DNA of 64,000 nucleotides, taken from positions 124,001 to 188,000 of the forward strand of contig CAZQIZ010000003.1 of NCBI GenBank assembly GCA_964593585.1, given 5' to 3'. The DNA comes from JACQFV01 sp964593585 (GTDB lineage Bacteria > Zixibacteria > MSB-5A5 > WJJR01). Below the pieces are notes generated by a model that saw only the letters and a list, made by a program, of their open reading frames with translations, searched no databases and had not been told where the DNA came from. Shown piece after piece: positions 9,129-17,644 of this stretch; the stretch's first letter is position 1; each line of letters begins with the position of its first letter. Both the position numbers and the translations under genes were made by a program.

Positions 9129-10778
9129 CTATGGCTCGTGCGGTTCGACGACCGCGCGCAGGCAGACGCCATCAATCGCGGCGGGCGGCGTCAACTCAAA
9201 GATCGCCGCCAACGTCGGCGCCACATCGATCGTGCGGGCGTCATCGGCCACCATCTTGTTGCGTGTCGACACCCCATGCCCCCAGAATATCAACGGCACA
9301 TGCGTATCGTAGCGGTAGGGCGATCCATGCATGGTGCCCTGCGGCGAGTCCAGGATCAGTGTGTTTTCGCGATAGCGAATGACCAGATCGGGGGCGCGGT
9401 CGGGATGGAAGCTCTGGCGGTATAGCGCCCGGTACCCGCGTCCGGCTCCGCCCGGCTCGGTTAATTGCTCCCAGGTCAACACCTCTTCGACATAGTCCAG
9501 CACGCCGATCGCTTCGGCCATCGCCTGACGCAGGTCGGCGGGACGCACGCCCTGCTCCTCGCCCGCCTTGAGGTTGAGCATCAGCCCGTTGGTGTGGCCG
9601 GTGATGAGCGGCGCGGCAATGCCAAGTTTGTCGGCCACACGGCGCGCCGCGGTCTCGAAATGCTGACGCACTTCGGCGCGCAGAATCCGCTCGGCGGGCA
9701 GACCGGCGGCCCGCATCACCTCCGGCAGCGGAATCACTCCATGATCGGAACTGAGCGCGACAGTGTACTGCCCCACGCCCACCAGCGAATCGAGCGCGCT
9801 GATCAAATCCGAAAGTCCGGCATCTACCCGCAGCAGCACATCGAGCGCTTCCTGACTGTGCGGACCGAACGAGTGGCCGACATAGTCATTGGCCGACAGA
9901 CTCAGGCAGAGCAGGTCGGGGATCGTGTCGCTTCCCAACGCCTCTTCCCTCACCAGCCGTTCGGCGAAGTCGAGCACCAGGGCGTCGCTGTATGGCGTTT
10001 CCAACATCCACTCCGATGGGGTCCGTGCCAGCGAGGCCGCCGAATCGTACAGATGGGGGAAACTGGTGTGTATACCGTCGTTCTCGGCGGCGATGTCATC
10101 GGCGGTGGCCGCCGTGTAGGTGGCCGCAGGCCAGCCACGGGTCCAGCCCTCACGCACCGCCCGCTCGCGGAAGGGGAAGCAATCGTAGTCACGGACCCAC
10201 CGCGGGAGTGAATCCAGGTATTCAGAGGAAGTGACGAAGTGTCCTTTGGCATCATCGAACCAATACGCCGCGTTCGGACTCCGTCCGCCGAGCAGAATCG
10301 CGCTGTAGTCCTTCTGCGAGACCGCAAAGACGCGCGCCTCCGGCCAGGTCTGCCGCAGCCAGTCACCCAGCGTTTCGGTCATCAGAAACTGCGGCGACCG
10401 CCCCTCGGCCTCCGGATCGCCGAGAATCTGGACTGTGGAATCCACGCAGGAATAGACGCGCTGCCCGGTGGCCCGCTCGACCCAGTGATTGCCGACAATC
10501 CCATGGCGGCTGGGATAGGCGCCGGTCGCCAGCGTCGCATGCCCGACCGATGTCAGGGTCATGGCGTGATCGTGACGCGCCGCGGTAAAGAACACCCCTT
10601 CGTCGCGCAACCGCGCCATCCCGCCGGTAAACAGCGAGTCGTAGAGATCGAAGATGTCGGCAGACAACTGATCAACCACAACGAGCACCGCCAGCCGTGG
10701 CCGCGCCTGCGCCGGCGCGCTCGCGAGCGCCGTGGCGGCAACGGCAAAAAGCAGGATTGGGCGGAGGCGGGAACGCAT
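9129..10778 (-). CDS. Secreted alkaline phosphatase-superfamily protein (PafA/NPP-like)
   Basis: 549 residues from the chosen ATG, which opens directly into a signal peptide (MRSRLRPILLFAVAATALAS, cleavage after AQA). The phosphodiesterase/alkaline phosphatase core starts VLVVVDQLSADI with metal-binding Asp36. HAMTLTSVGHATLATG places a Thr at position 76 as the probable nucleophile, and GIVGNHW supplies the Asn that PafA uses at the active site. Further metal ligands appear in SLSANDYVGHSFGP and ALSSDHGVIPLPE. It probably releases phosphate from monoesters or diesters in the periplasm. The frame is open 31 codons further upstream, but that extension lacks signal-peptide character. Confidence 0.85.
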   Translation of the reverse strand: MRSRLRPILLFAVAATALASAPAQARPRLAVLVVVDQLSADIFDLYDSLFTGGMARLRDEGVFFTAARHDHAMTLTSVGHATLATGAYPSRHGIVGNHWVERATGQRVYSCVDSTVQILGDPEAEGRSPQFLMTETLGDWLRQTWPEARVFAVSQKDYSAILLGGRSPNAAYWFDDAKGHFVTSSEYLDSLPRWVRDYDCFPFRERAVREGWTRGWPAATYTAATADDIAAENDGIHTSFPHLYDSAASLARTPSEWMLETPYSDALVLDFAERLVREEALGSDTIPDLLCLSLSANDYVGHSFGPHSQEALDVLLRVDAGLSDLISALDSLVGVGQYTVALSSDHGVIPLPEVMRAAGLPAERILRAEVRQHFETAARRVADKLGIAAPLITGHTNGLMLNLKAGEEQGVRPADLRQAMAEAIGVLDYVEEVLTWEQLTEPGGAGRGYRALYRQSFHPDRAPDLVIRYRENTLILDSPQGTMHGSPYRYDTHVPLIFWGHGVSTRNKMVADDARTIDVAPTLAAIFELTPPAAIDGVCLRAVVEPHEP

Positions 10779-10807
10779 CAAGTGCCCTAAGGGATACACA
10801 AGTTCTC

Positions 10808-10848
10808 CGAAAAACACAACCGGGGTTGCGTCAGTGACGCCACCCCGG
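10808..10848 (-). terminator. Rho-independent terminator after gdhA
   Basis: The outer stem is CCGGGG (10820-10825) pairing with CCCCGG (10843-10848). An inner stem of GCGTC/GACGC closes a 3-base loop, with one mismatch between the two stems. On the minus strand the hairpin is followed by TTGTGTTTTTC. It lies 41 bases downstream of the glutamate dehydrogenase stop. Confidence 0.7.
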
Positions 10849-10888
10849 CGGTGGGATTGTCTAAAAGGCAAGACAACCGGCTGTTGGC

Positions 10889-12211
10889 CTACGGGAAGAT
10901 GCCGCGCTCCTTGTAGACCGTCTCAAGGCGGCGCAACGCCACAATATACGCCGCAGTGCGCCAATCGGTGTCAAATTCACGCGCCGTGTCGCGGACCCGT
11001 CCATAGGCCGCCACCAGCCGCCGGTGCAGCTTCGAATCGACTTCCTCCAGGTCCCAACTCTCGCTGCGCTTGTTCTGCAGCCACTCATAATAGCTGACCA
11101 CCACCCCGCCGGCGTTGCAGAGCACATCGGGGAGAACGTCGATACGGCGTTGCTGCAGGATGGCGTCGCCGTCGGGATCGGTCGGGCCGTTGGCCCCTTC
11201 CGCGACCAGCTTGACATTCAGCCAGGACGCGGTTTCGCCGGTGATCTGGTTTTCCATCGCCGCCGGCACAAAGATGTCGGCCTTGGTGCGCAGGAAGGTC
11301 TCATGATCGATCGGCGCAGCGCCGGGGAACCCTTTGCAGCCGCCGGTCCGGGCGACATGCTGCGCCATCGCCTCCGGATCGATCCCGGCCGGAGCAGAGA
11401 CCGCGCCGGTGATGTCCTCCACGGCGATCAGTTTGGATCCCAGAGGCGCCAGAAGGCGCGCGGTCCACGAGCCGACGTTGCCAAATCCCTGCACAGTGAA
11501 GGTGGCGCCTTGGAGGTCAAATTCCCTGTCGCGGGCCCATTCCTGAATGAGGAAGACAACCCCCTGCCCGGTGGCCTTGTCGCGTCCGACACTGCCCCCG
11601 GCCTCAACCGGCTTGCCGGTCACGACATGCCGGCAGAGGTTGCGCTCCGGAGCCGGCATCGTCATCATGTAGGTGTCGAGAAGCCAGGCCATGATCTGGG
11701 CGTTGGTGTTCACATCCGGCGCGGGAATGTCGTATTCCGGGCCGATGTTCTGCCCCAGCGCGAAGGTGAACCGGCGCGTAATGTGCTCCAGTTCGCGCGG
11801 GCTGCACTGACGCGGATCCAATTGGATCCCCCCCTTGGCGCCGCCCAGCGGGATATCGGTGATCGCGCATTTCCAGGTCATCCAGGTCGCCAGCGCCCGG
11901 ACCTCATCGAGATTCACCGCGGGATGGTACCGCAGGCCACCCTTGAACGGCCCCAGGACATTGTTATGCTGAACCCGGTAGCCGGTAAACATCTCGACAC
12001 GGCCGTCATCCATGACGACCGGGAAATTGACCACGATCTCATTGGTGCAGCGCGACAGGATCCGGCGGGTGTTGGGGTCCAGACGCATCAGATCGGCGGC
12101 CTTGTCGAACTGCCGGATCACGTTCTCATAGACACTGTGCGGGCGTTCGGCCGGGGTGGGCTTGGCATCGACGGCGTTCATGGCTGTTTTCGCTTCTGTG
12201 GCGACGACCAT
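10889..12211 (-). CDS. gdhA: Glutamate dehydrogenase (Glu/Leu/Phe/Val dehydrogenase family)
   Basis: 440 residues. It catalyses reversible oxidative deamination of glutamate to 2-oxoglutarate and ammonia. The N-terminal domain has GPFKGGLRYHP and the catalytic-lysine segment PLGGAKGGI. The dinucleotide-binding domain begins near residue 230 with QGFGNVGSWTARLL. The C-terminal part has AEGANGPTDPDGDAILQQR and LCNAGGVVVSYYEW, typical of the 420-440-residue hexameric class. An AAGGAGAGCTCAG ribosome binding site directly precedes the ATG. Cofactor preference (NAD or NADP) cannot be read safely. It would deaminate glutamate produced when branched-chain amino acids taken up by the liv system are transaminated. 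Confidence 0.93.
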   Translation of the reverse strand: MVVATEAKTAMNAVDAKPTPAERPHSVYENVIRQFDKAADLMRLDPNTRRILSRCTNEIVVNFPVVMDDGRVEMFTGYRVQHNNVLGPFKGGLRYHPAVNLDEVRALATWMTWKCAITDIPLGGAKGGIQLDPRQCSPRELEHITRRFTFALGQNIGPEYDIPAPDVNTNAQIMAWLLDTYMMTMPAPERNLCRHVVTGKPVEAGGSVGRDKATGQGVVFLIQEWARDREFDLQGATFTVQGFGNVGSWTARLLAPLGSKLIAVEDITGAVSAPAGIDPEAMAQHVARTGGCKGFPGAAPIDHETFLRTKADIFVPAAMENQITGETASWLNVKLVAEGANGPTDPDGDAILQQRRIDVLPDVLCNAGGVVVSYYEWLQNKRSESWDLEEVDSKLHRRLVAAYGRVRDTAREFDTDWRTAAYIVALRRLETVYKERGIFP

Positions 12212-12527
12212 CTGAGCTCTCCTTGCCCCGCGGCGGCGGGGCGTTCCGTACCGGAAAGTTAATCAGAAAGAGCCCGTTTTCCAGCGGTTTGCTACGCCCG
12301 CCACCGCCGGAAGGCCGGGACGGGATTTGGCTGGCGCTAAGGCGCTCGGGGTATTATTCGATCCGTGACTTTGGGGGATCGCCGTGCTCCCTGTCGAACC
12401 AGACGCACAGACAGGAGTGTGACCTCCAGAATGCCGGGCCGTCTGCACCAGACCGGAGAACAGCATCGCAAGTTCCAGTGAGTTCGCCAAGTCGGGTTTG
12501 TTTCGGACCCATTCCATCGAGGCACCC
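12212..12527. other. Intergenic region between divergent gdhA and the TonB receptor remnant
   Basis: A 316-base non-coding stretch with divergent genes on both sides, so it must hold both promoters. I see the gdhA ribosome binding site at its left edge and a GAGG before the receptor ATG at its right edge. I see no convincing -35/-10 pair, riboswitch or operator. Confidence 0.5.
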
Positions 12528-12908
12528 ATGCCCGCTATCCGCATGACCTTCGTCGCGTTCTTTCTTCTGGCCTGCCTGCTGGTCCCCGCGGCCCTCCATG
12601 CGGCCGTGATCTCCGGACACATCACCGACGCATCGACCGAAAAACCTGTCGTTTTCGCCACCGTCAAGATTCTCGAACTCGACAGGCAGTCGCACACCGA
12701 CGCCGATGGTCGGTATGTGTTTAACGATCTGCCCGCCGGTCGCTACACCATCGCCGTCTCGTTCGCCGGATACAGTGACTACGCCATCGGCGTGCTCGAC
12801 TCACGCAGGATGCGATCAAAACGCTCGACGCCGCCCTGCAACCCGACGCGGCGCCGCTGTACGACGGAAACCCGGCGGTTGCACCGTCGCTTTCGTCACG
12901 TGACTTGA
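12528..12908 (+). CDS. TonB-dependent receptor, fragment 1 (signal peptide and regulatory-like domain)
   Basis: The ATG at 12528 follows GAGGCACCC and opens a signal peptide (MPAIRMTFVAFFLLACLLVP, cleavage near LHA). Next is a carboxypeptidase-regulatory-like beta-sandwich (VISGHITDASTEKPVVFATV, then DADGRYVFNDLPAGRYTIAV). This domain commonly sits at the N-terminus of TonB-dependent receptors in FCB bacteria. After about residue 91 (GVLDS) the frame turns into basic, non-homologous sequence and stops at 12908. The natural continuation (TQDAIKTLDAALQPDAAPLY) is found one base back, from 12803. This is therefore the 5' piece of a frameshifted gene. Confidence 0.8.
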   Translation: MPAIRMTFVAFFLLACLLVPAALHAAVISGHITDASTEKPVVFATVKILELDRQSHTDADGRYVFNDLPAGRYTIAVSFAGYSDYAIGVLDSRRMRSKRSTPPCNPTRRRCTTETRRLHRRFRHVT

Positions 12909-14341
12909 ACCCGCAATCCCGATTCTCGCTGCGTGAATTTCCGGTCCGTTTGGGCGATCTGCCGCTGCGGGGCTATGAGGATTTCGTGGCGATCCTGCCC
13001 GGAACAGTGCGTCGGTACTATTCCGCGCCCCTGCACGTGCGCGGCGGACGAATCGAGGAGTTCGATTACCGAGTCGACGGTTTTTCACAGCAGGATCCGC
13101 TGACCGGCGAATCCTTCACCACGATTAACGGCAATGCGATCGATGAGATCCGATTCCGCCCGGGATACCGTGATCCGTCGAACGGCTGGACCATCTCGGG
13201 GCAGGCCGATGTCGCCAGCCGCGAGAGTTGGTCAACCGGCGGCGCCATCGAAGTCAGCACCGACAACTTCCACGGCGAGAAATCGGACTACGCCCTCTAC
13301 GCCCTCGATCTCACCGGGCCGCTTGTTGCATCCAAGCCCGAACGGCTGATCTACGCCCTCGCCGGCGAATACCGCACACTCGGCAATCGCGCCCCCGGCG
13401 AACCGGAGGATTGGAACTACTTGGGCGCTTGGCACGCCAACCTGCGCTGGCGCCCGAGCGGGCAGACCAGCGCCTTCCTCGGAACTGGTGGCTCCTACCG
13501 CGACTGGAAGTACACCCCGGGCGCCTGGACCTTCAATGCCGCGCATGCCCCGCGCGGAGTCGACGAGCACTACGCGGTCATGGGACGGGTCGAACACGCC
13601 TTCACATTTCGCACCCGTCTGACGGCGCAGGCCCAGTGGTTTTCCGCGCGCCACCGTCAGGGCGATGGTGTCTACTTCGACGATCTCTGGGCCTATGGAC
13701 GGCCCGGTATGGGACCTTACTCCGACGCCACCAATCTTTACTACGCCTGGGACGACATGCTCCTTGATCCCGACAGTCTGGAAGCTGGCCGCCAGGTTCC
13801 CTGGCGCACGCCGGCCGTGGAGTCGACCATCACCGTGCCGCTCCCGAACGGTGGGTCACGGCAGCAGTCATTTGTCGTGCGCGGCGACGAGAGTTACCTC
13901 TGGGATGACTTTCTGGAGCAGAAGGATTCCTACATCGGCGGACGCATCGCGCTGGTGCATTCCCAGGGACGCGATGCGCGCACGCAAGCCGGGTTGGAAT
14001 TCCAGCGGCACACCGTGCGCTCCTACCAGAACATCTTCCCCAGCCGCATCTACCTGGGCGACGAGGGCGGGTTGGACGATATCAGCCGCTCCGGGTTCGA
14101 TGTCCTCGGCGAAGAGGACGGTAACGACGCTCTCCACGTTGCGCCCCAGCCGCTGTTTCTGGCGGGCTTTGCTTCGCAGCACTGGGAATTCGGCGATTTG
14201 ACCCTCGACGGCGGTTTGCGCTGGGATCATTTCGACTATGATACCCAAACGCTGCTTGATCCACACAATCCGCTCGATCCCCACGATCTGCGAACCTACG
14301 CCGACACCGCCACGGGACTCAGCGATGAAGAGCGCAACTGA
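12803..14341 (+). CDS. TonB-dependent receptor, fragment 2 (plug and first part of barrel)
   Basis: This frame takes over from fragment 1 at about 12803. It first reads a linker, then a plug domain (LPLRGYEDFVAILPGTVRR, VRGGRIEEFDYRVDGF, INGNAIDEIRFRPGYRD), then alternating aromatic beta-strands of an outer-membrane barrel. It ends at an in-frame TGA (14339-14341) after SDEERN. The same frame carries on beyond the stop with FLQATQELNPDDLTDAETID and more barrel strands, so the stop looks like a Trp (TGG) to TGA change. No start codon with a ribosome binding site is obvious, so independent translation is doubtful. The ligand is unknown; intact receptors import siderophores, cobalamin or glycans. 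Confidence 0.75.
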   Translation, partial: TQDAIKTLDAALQPDAAPLYDGNPAVAPSLSSRDLNPQSRFSLREFPVRLGDLPLRGYEDFVAILPGTVRRYYSAPLHVRGGRIEEFDYRVDGFSQQDPLTGESFTTINGNAIDEIRFRPGYRDPSNGWTISGQADVASRESWSTGGAIEVSTDNFHGEKSDYALYALDLTGPLVASKPERLIYALAGEYRTLGNRAPGEPEDWNYLGAWHANLRWRPSGQTSAFLGTGGSYRDWKYTPGAWTFNAAHAPRGVDEHYAVMGRVEHAFTFRTRLTAQAQWFSARHRQGDGVYFDDLWAYGRPGMGPYSDATNLYYAWDDMLLDPDSLEAGRQVPWRTPAVESTITVPLPNGGSRQQSFVVRGDESYLWDDFLEQKDSYIGGRIALVHSQGRDARTQAGLEFQRHTVRSYQNIFPSRIYLGDEGGLDDISRSGFDVLGEEDGNDALHVAPQPLFLAGFASQHWEFGDLTLDGGLRWDHFDYDTQTLLDPHNPLDPHDLRTYADTATGLSDEERN

Positions 14342-15445
14342 TTCCTCCAGGCAACGCAGGAACTAAACCCCGACGATCTCACCGACGCCGAGACGATCGA
14401 CCGTCTCTCGCCGCGCCTTTCGGCCAGTCTGCGCATCACCGATGGTGCCACGCTGGACTTTCACGGCGGACGTTATATCCAAAGGCCGCCGCTGGAAGAC
14501 ATCTATCTCGACTATGGTTTCCTCGAGTACAAAGTGCGCACCGGCGGTTACGCGTTTGTCTTCCCGAATCCCTCGCTACCGCCGACCGAAGTGGTCGCTG
14601 TCGATGCCGGCTGGAATCAGCGGTTGCATGACGGCATCGATCTGGAACTGACACTCTTCCACAAAAACTACGATCACATCTCCGGCGCGGGAACTGTTGC
14701 CGCCACCCCCAACAGCTTTAGCATGATGAAGGATCAGGGCAGCGCGACCACGCGCGGGATCGAGGCGGAAATCGGCATCCGAAGACAACGCGGCATGACG
14801 GCGCAACTCCACTACACCTACACCAACATCAGCGACGACGAATCCTACGCCAACACCCAATCGAACATTGCCTGGACCAGCGCGCCGGTCCGTCTGGCCG
14901 GGCCATTCACCTTTGAACAGGAACACCGGCTCGTCGGCATCCTCGATCTGCGCACCGGACCCAATGCCGGGCCGCTGCTCGGCAATTGGCATCCCCTCGA
15001 GAACGCCGGCGTCACGTTTCTCGGCGATTTCGGCTCCGGATTCCCCTATACGCCGACGCAAGTTCACGCGGAGCTCTTCCTGGGCTTTCCCGCCATGTCC
15101 GTCCCCACCGGTCCGATTGGCTCGGAACGGACCCCATCGACCGCCCGTGTCGATGTGTGCGCCAACAAGACCTTCGCGCTGCGCGGCGCCGAGGTCGAGA
15201 TCTATTTGTGGGTCATCAATCTCTTCGATCGCGAGAATGTCGTCGATGTGTACTCCGGCACCGGCGAGCCCGATAACACCGGCTGGCTGGGAACACCCGA
15301 TGGCCGGCAATTCGTCGACAACTTCGCCGACGTTCACGATGCCTCACTCTTGAGCGGCGAGCAGAAGTACCGCCTGCGCCAGAGCGACCCGACGAACCTC
15401 GACATCCCACGGCAGATCCGAGTCGGCATGCGCCTGGGGTTCTGA
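14342..15445 (+). CDS. TonB-dependent receptor, fragment 3 (C-terminal barrel)
   Basis: This is the same frame as fragment 2, immediately after the TGA. It includes LSPRLSASLRITDGATLDFH, GGRYIQRPPLEDIYLDYGF, VVAVDAGWNQRLHDGIDLEL and RGIEAEIGIRRQRGMTAQLH, all typical outward strands of the receptor barrel. The last residues are RQIRVGMRLGF, with the terminal Phe recognised by the BAM machinery. The first plausible internal ATG is at about 14534, but a barrel half without its plug would not function. Strand character remains good to the end, so the damage is recent or is an assembly artefact. Confidence 0.75.
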   Translation, partial: FLQATQELNPDDLTDAETIDRLSPRLSASLRITDGATLDFHGGRYIQRPPLEDIYLDYGFLEYKVRTGGYAFVFPNPSLPPTEVVAVDAGWNQRLHDGIDLELTLFHKNYDHISGAGTVAATPNSFSMMKDQGSATTRGIEAEIGIRRQRGMTAQLHYTYTNISDDESYANTQSNIAWTSAPVRLAGPFTFEQEHRLVGILDLRTGPNAGPLLGNWHPLENAGVTFLGDFGSGFPYTPTQVHAELFLGFPAMSVPTGPIGSERTPSTARVDVCANKTFALRGAEVEIYLWVINLFDRENVVDVYSGTGEPDNTGWLGTPDGRQFVDNFADVHDASLLSGEQKYRLRQSDPTNLDIPRQIRVGMRLGF

Positions 15446-15578
15446 GCGCCACATTAAACAGACCGATCACTCGCCGGGGGCACGCCCTCGAGATTCCGGA
15501 TGTAATGCGCCGTCTTTGTGCTTGCTGAATTCGGGGAAGGACGTTACTTCCGGGCAATTGCATTCATCCGGAGGTCCC

Positions 15579-17222
15579 ATGGCCGAACATGATGACCGTT
15601 TGCGACGGATCGAAGAGCGCTTAAGCGCGATCGAGGCGCGTCTGGGTATTGCCCCCTCCGCCCCGCCGCCGGCTCCGCCGACACCCACTCCCCTGCCAGT
15701 CGCGACACGGCCGCAGCCGTCTTCTCTCCCCCGGCCCGCCCCCTCCGGAGCCGGCCTCTCGGCCACCACGGTGCTGGGTTGGGGCGGGGTGGCGGCACTG
15801 GTTCTGGCCGCCGCCTATTTGATTCGGCTGGCCATCGATTCCGGCTGGCTCACACCCGAGCGCCAAGTCGGGATGGCCGGAGTCTTCGGCGTGGCACTGA
15901 TCGTCGCAGGGTTGTTGATGCGGGAAGGGTATCGTCGTTACGGCAGTCTCTTGCCCGCCGGCGGCATTGCGGTGCTCTTTCTCACTGTCTATGGCGCCCA
16001 TCTCTACCACAAACTAATCGGCCCGATGCCGGCCGCGGTCGGTGTGGTGGTCATCTGCCTCGGCGCGCTGGCGCTGCGTGAACACTACAAGAACGAGCTC
16101 TACACCTTCTTCGCGGTGATCGGCTCCTACACCGGGCCGTATTTTCTCCACGCGCTCGCGGCGCGTCCGCTGGATCTGGTGATCTATTTCGCCGCCTGGG
16201 ATCTGCTCTTTTGCGGCTATGCGCTGCGCGCCGGATGGCGTTCGGTCTACCTGCTGTCGGCCTACCTCGCCTTTGTCGTCTTCGACGCTTCCTGGCGCAT
16301 GGCCGAGCATGCCGATTGGGTCTGGGCCGCCGGTTTTCAGGCGACGCAGTTTGTCATCTTCATGGCCGCGACCATTCTCTACTCGGTGCGGCATCGCGCA
16401 CCGCTCAAGGAACACGAAGCGATCCTGCATTTGCCGCCGCTGCTATTCTTCTATGCGATGGAATACGCCATCCTCGGGCGCTACATCCCCGATGCCGCCC
16501 CCTGGCTGGCGCTGGCCAGTGTGGCCGCCCTCTGGATCGGTTACCTGATGGCGCGACAGAGATTGGGTGATGACGCCAAAGCCGGCGAGCAGGTGGTGGC
16601 GACCTATGCCGCCATTGCGCTCTTCCATGCCGGGTATATCGAATTGGTCCCCGATGGTTGGGGCGCTTTCACCGGCCTGATCGCGGCGGCGGTCTTCACC
16701 GTGGCGGCGTCGCGCGCATCCGATTGGATCCGTCGCCTCTGGCCGCTGGCCGTCGCTTTCGCAATTGTCGCCTTCCTCGGCTATGCCCGTCTGGCGATCG
16801 GCGGACAACTGCATGAAGTGGTCGCCTGGCGCGCGCTGATCCCGCTGTATGCCGCCGTGCTCTATGCCGCGTACTGGATCCTGCGCGGACGCGACACACA
16901 GCGCCTGCCCGCGCTCGCCAGTCTCTATTTCGCCCACCTGATCGTCATGGCCGGCGCGGTGCACTTCACCGACAGCCGCTTTGTCGTGTCGATTGTCTGG
17001 GGACTGCTCGCGGTCGCGTCGCTGGTGATCTCGATGACCACCGGCGACCGGCGGCTGGGGCGGTCATCGCTTCTGGTCTTCGCCGCCTTTGCCGCGAAGG
17101 TCCTGCTTTTCGATTTGTCGGGAACCGCGACGTTGGTGCGGATCGCATGCCTGGTGGTGTTGGGGGTGACGCTGTATGTCGGCGGCTTGTTGTATCAACG
17201 GATTGATGCGAAATCCAGTTGA
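15579..17222 (+). CDS. DUF2339-family polytopic membrane protein
   Basis: 547 residues from the ATG at 15579, which has GGAGGTCCC directly upstream. The first 25 residues form a short coiled coil (DRLRRIEERLSAIEARLG). A Pro/Ala-rich linker follows, then some 14 or more hydrophobic helices carrying the DUF2339 pattern (GGVAALVLAAAYLIRLAIDS, LLPAGGIAVLFLTVYGAHLY, HYKNELYTFFAVIGSYTGPY). The function of the family is unknown; the protein sits in the inner membrane. It ends just before a convergent gene pair, leaving five bases between. Confidence 0.8.
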   Translation: MAEHDDRLRRIEERLSAIEARLGIAPSAPPPAPPTPTPLPVATRPQPSSLPRPAPSGAGLSATTVLGWGGVAALVLAAAYLIRLAIDSGWLTPERQVGMAGVFGVALIVAGLLMREGYRRYGSLLPAGGIAVLFLTVYGAHLYHKLIGPMPAAVGVVVICLGALALREHYKNELYTFFAVIGSYTGPYFLHALAARPLDLVIYFAAWDLLFCGYALRAGWRSVYLLSAYLAFVVFDASWRMAEHADWVWAAGFQATQFVIFMAATILYSVRHRAPLKEHEAILHLPPLLFFYAMEYAILGRYIPDAAPWLALASVAALWIGYLMARQRLGDDAKAGEQVVATYAAIALFHAGYIELVPDGWGAFTGLIAAAVFTVAASRASDWIRRLWPLAVAFAIVAFLGYARLAIGGQLHEVVAWRALIPLYAAVLYAAYWILRGRDTQRLPALASLYFAHLIVMAGAVHFTDSRFVVSIVWGLLAVASLVISMTTGDRRLGRSSLLVFAAFAAKVLLFDLSGTATLVRIACLVVLGVTLYVGGLLYQRIDAKSS

Positions 17223-17227
17223 GACGG

Positions 17228-17644
17228 TCAGGGAAGGCAAACGACAATGGCAACGGTCCCGCGCATGGTCCAAAGAATCGTGCGCGGCCAGTTGCCGCGG
17301 ACCAGCGGCGCGATCAATTCCGAACTCCATGCCTGACTGAATCGCCGGTGCAAAGGCATCTGTACGAAGATGGTGCTCGTCCAAATGAGCAGCAGTAACA
17401 ACGCGCCCGCCAGCGTGAGCGGTCCGGGCCGAAGCGCGACCATCAAGGCGCTCGCCATCATCTCGATGACTCCGACCGTCATCACCAATGATCCAATGCG
17501 TCGCGCGTGGCGCCGGTGCAGGGCCCTGCCCTGGCTGTCGGCCACATGCACCCACAGAGGATAGTGGACCACCTGGATGACCCAGATGAGCCCGACCATG
17601 AACCAAGTCGCCGCCAGATGCGCGATGGGCAGGGTCTCAGTCAT
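17228..17644 (-). CDS. Small four-helix membrane protein of unknown function
   Basis: 138 residues with four hydrophobic segments (around residues 6-28, 48-70, 75-95 and 118-136). The first helix carries the pair VVHYPLWVHV, so a His lies at the membrane edge. I do not recognise the family. Its ATG overlaps the stop of the TIGR01777-type epimerase gene by four bases, so the two are co-translated and may work together, perhaps in modifying a membrane-associated substrate. Confidence 0.7.
   Translation of the reverse strand: MTETLPIAHLAATWFMVGLIWVIQVVHYPLWVHVADSQGRALHRRHARRIGSLVMTVGVIEMMASALMVALRPGPLTLAGALLLLLIWTSTIFVQMPLHRRFSQAWSSELIAPLVRGNWPRTILWTMRGTVAIVVCLP

Noticed and set aside
14336..14345. 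Selenocysteine recoding of the in-frame TGA in the TonB receptor
   Set aside because: The position suits Trp in a barrel strand, no obvious SECIS-like hairpin follows, and the same gene has a second lesion, which favours decay or error.
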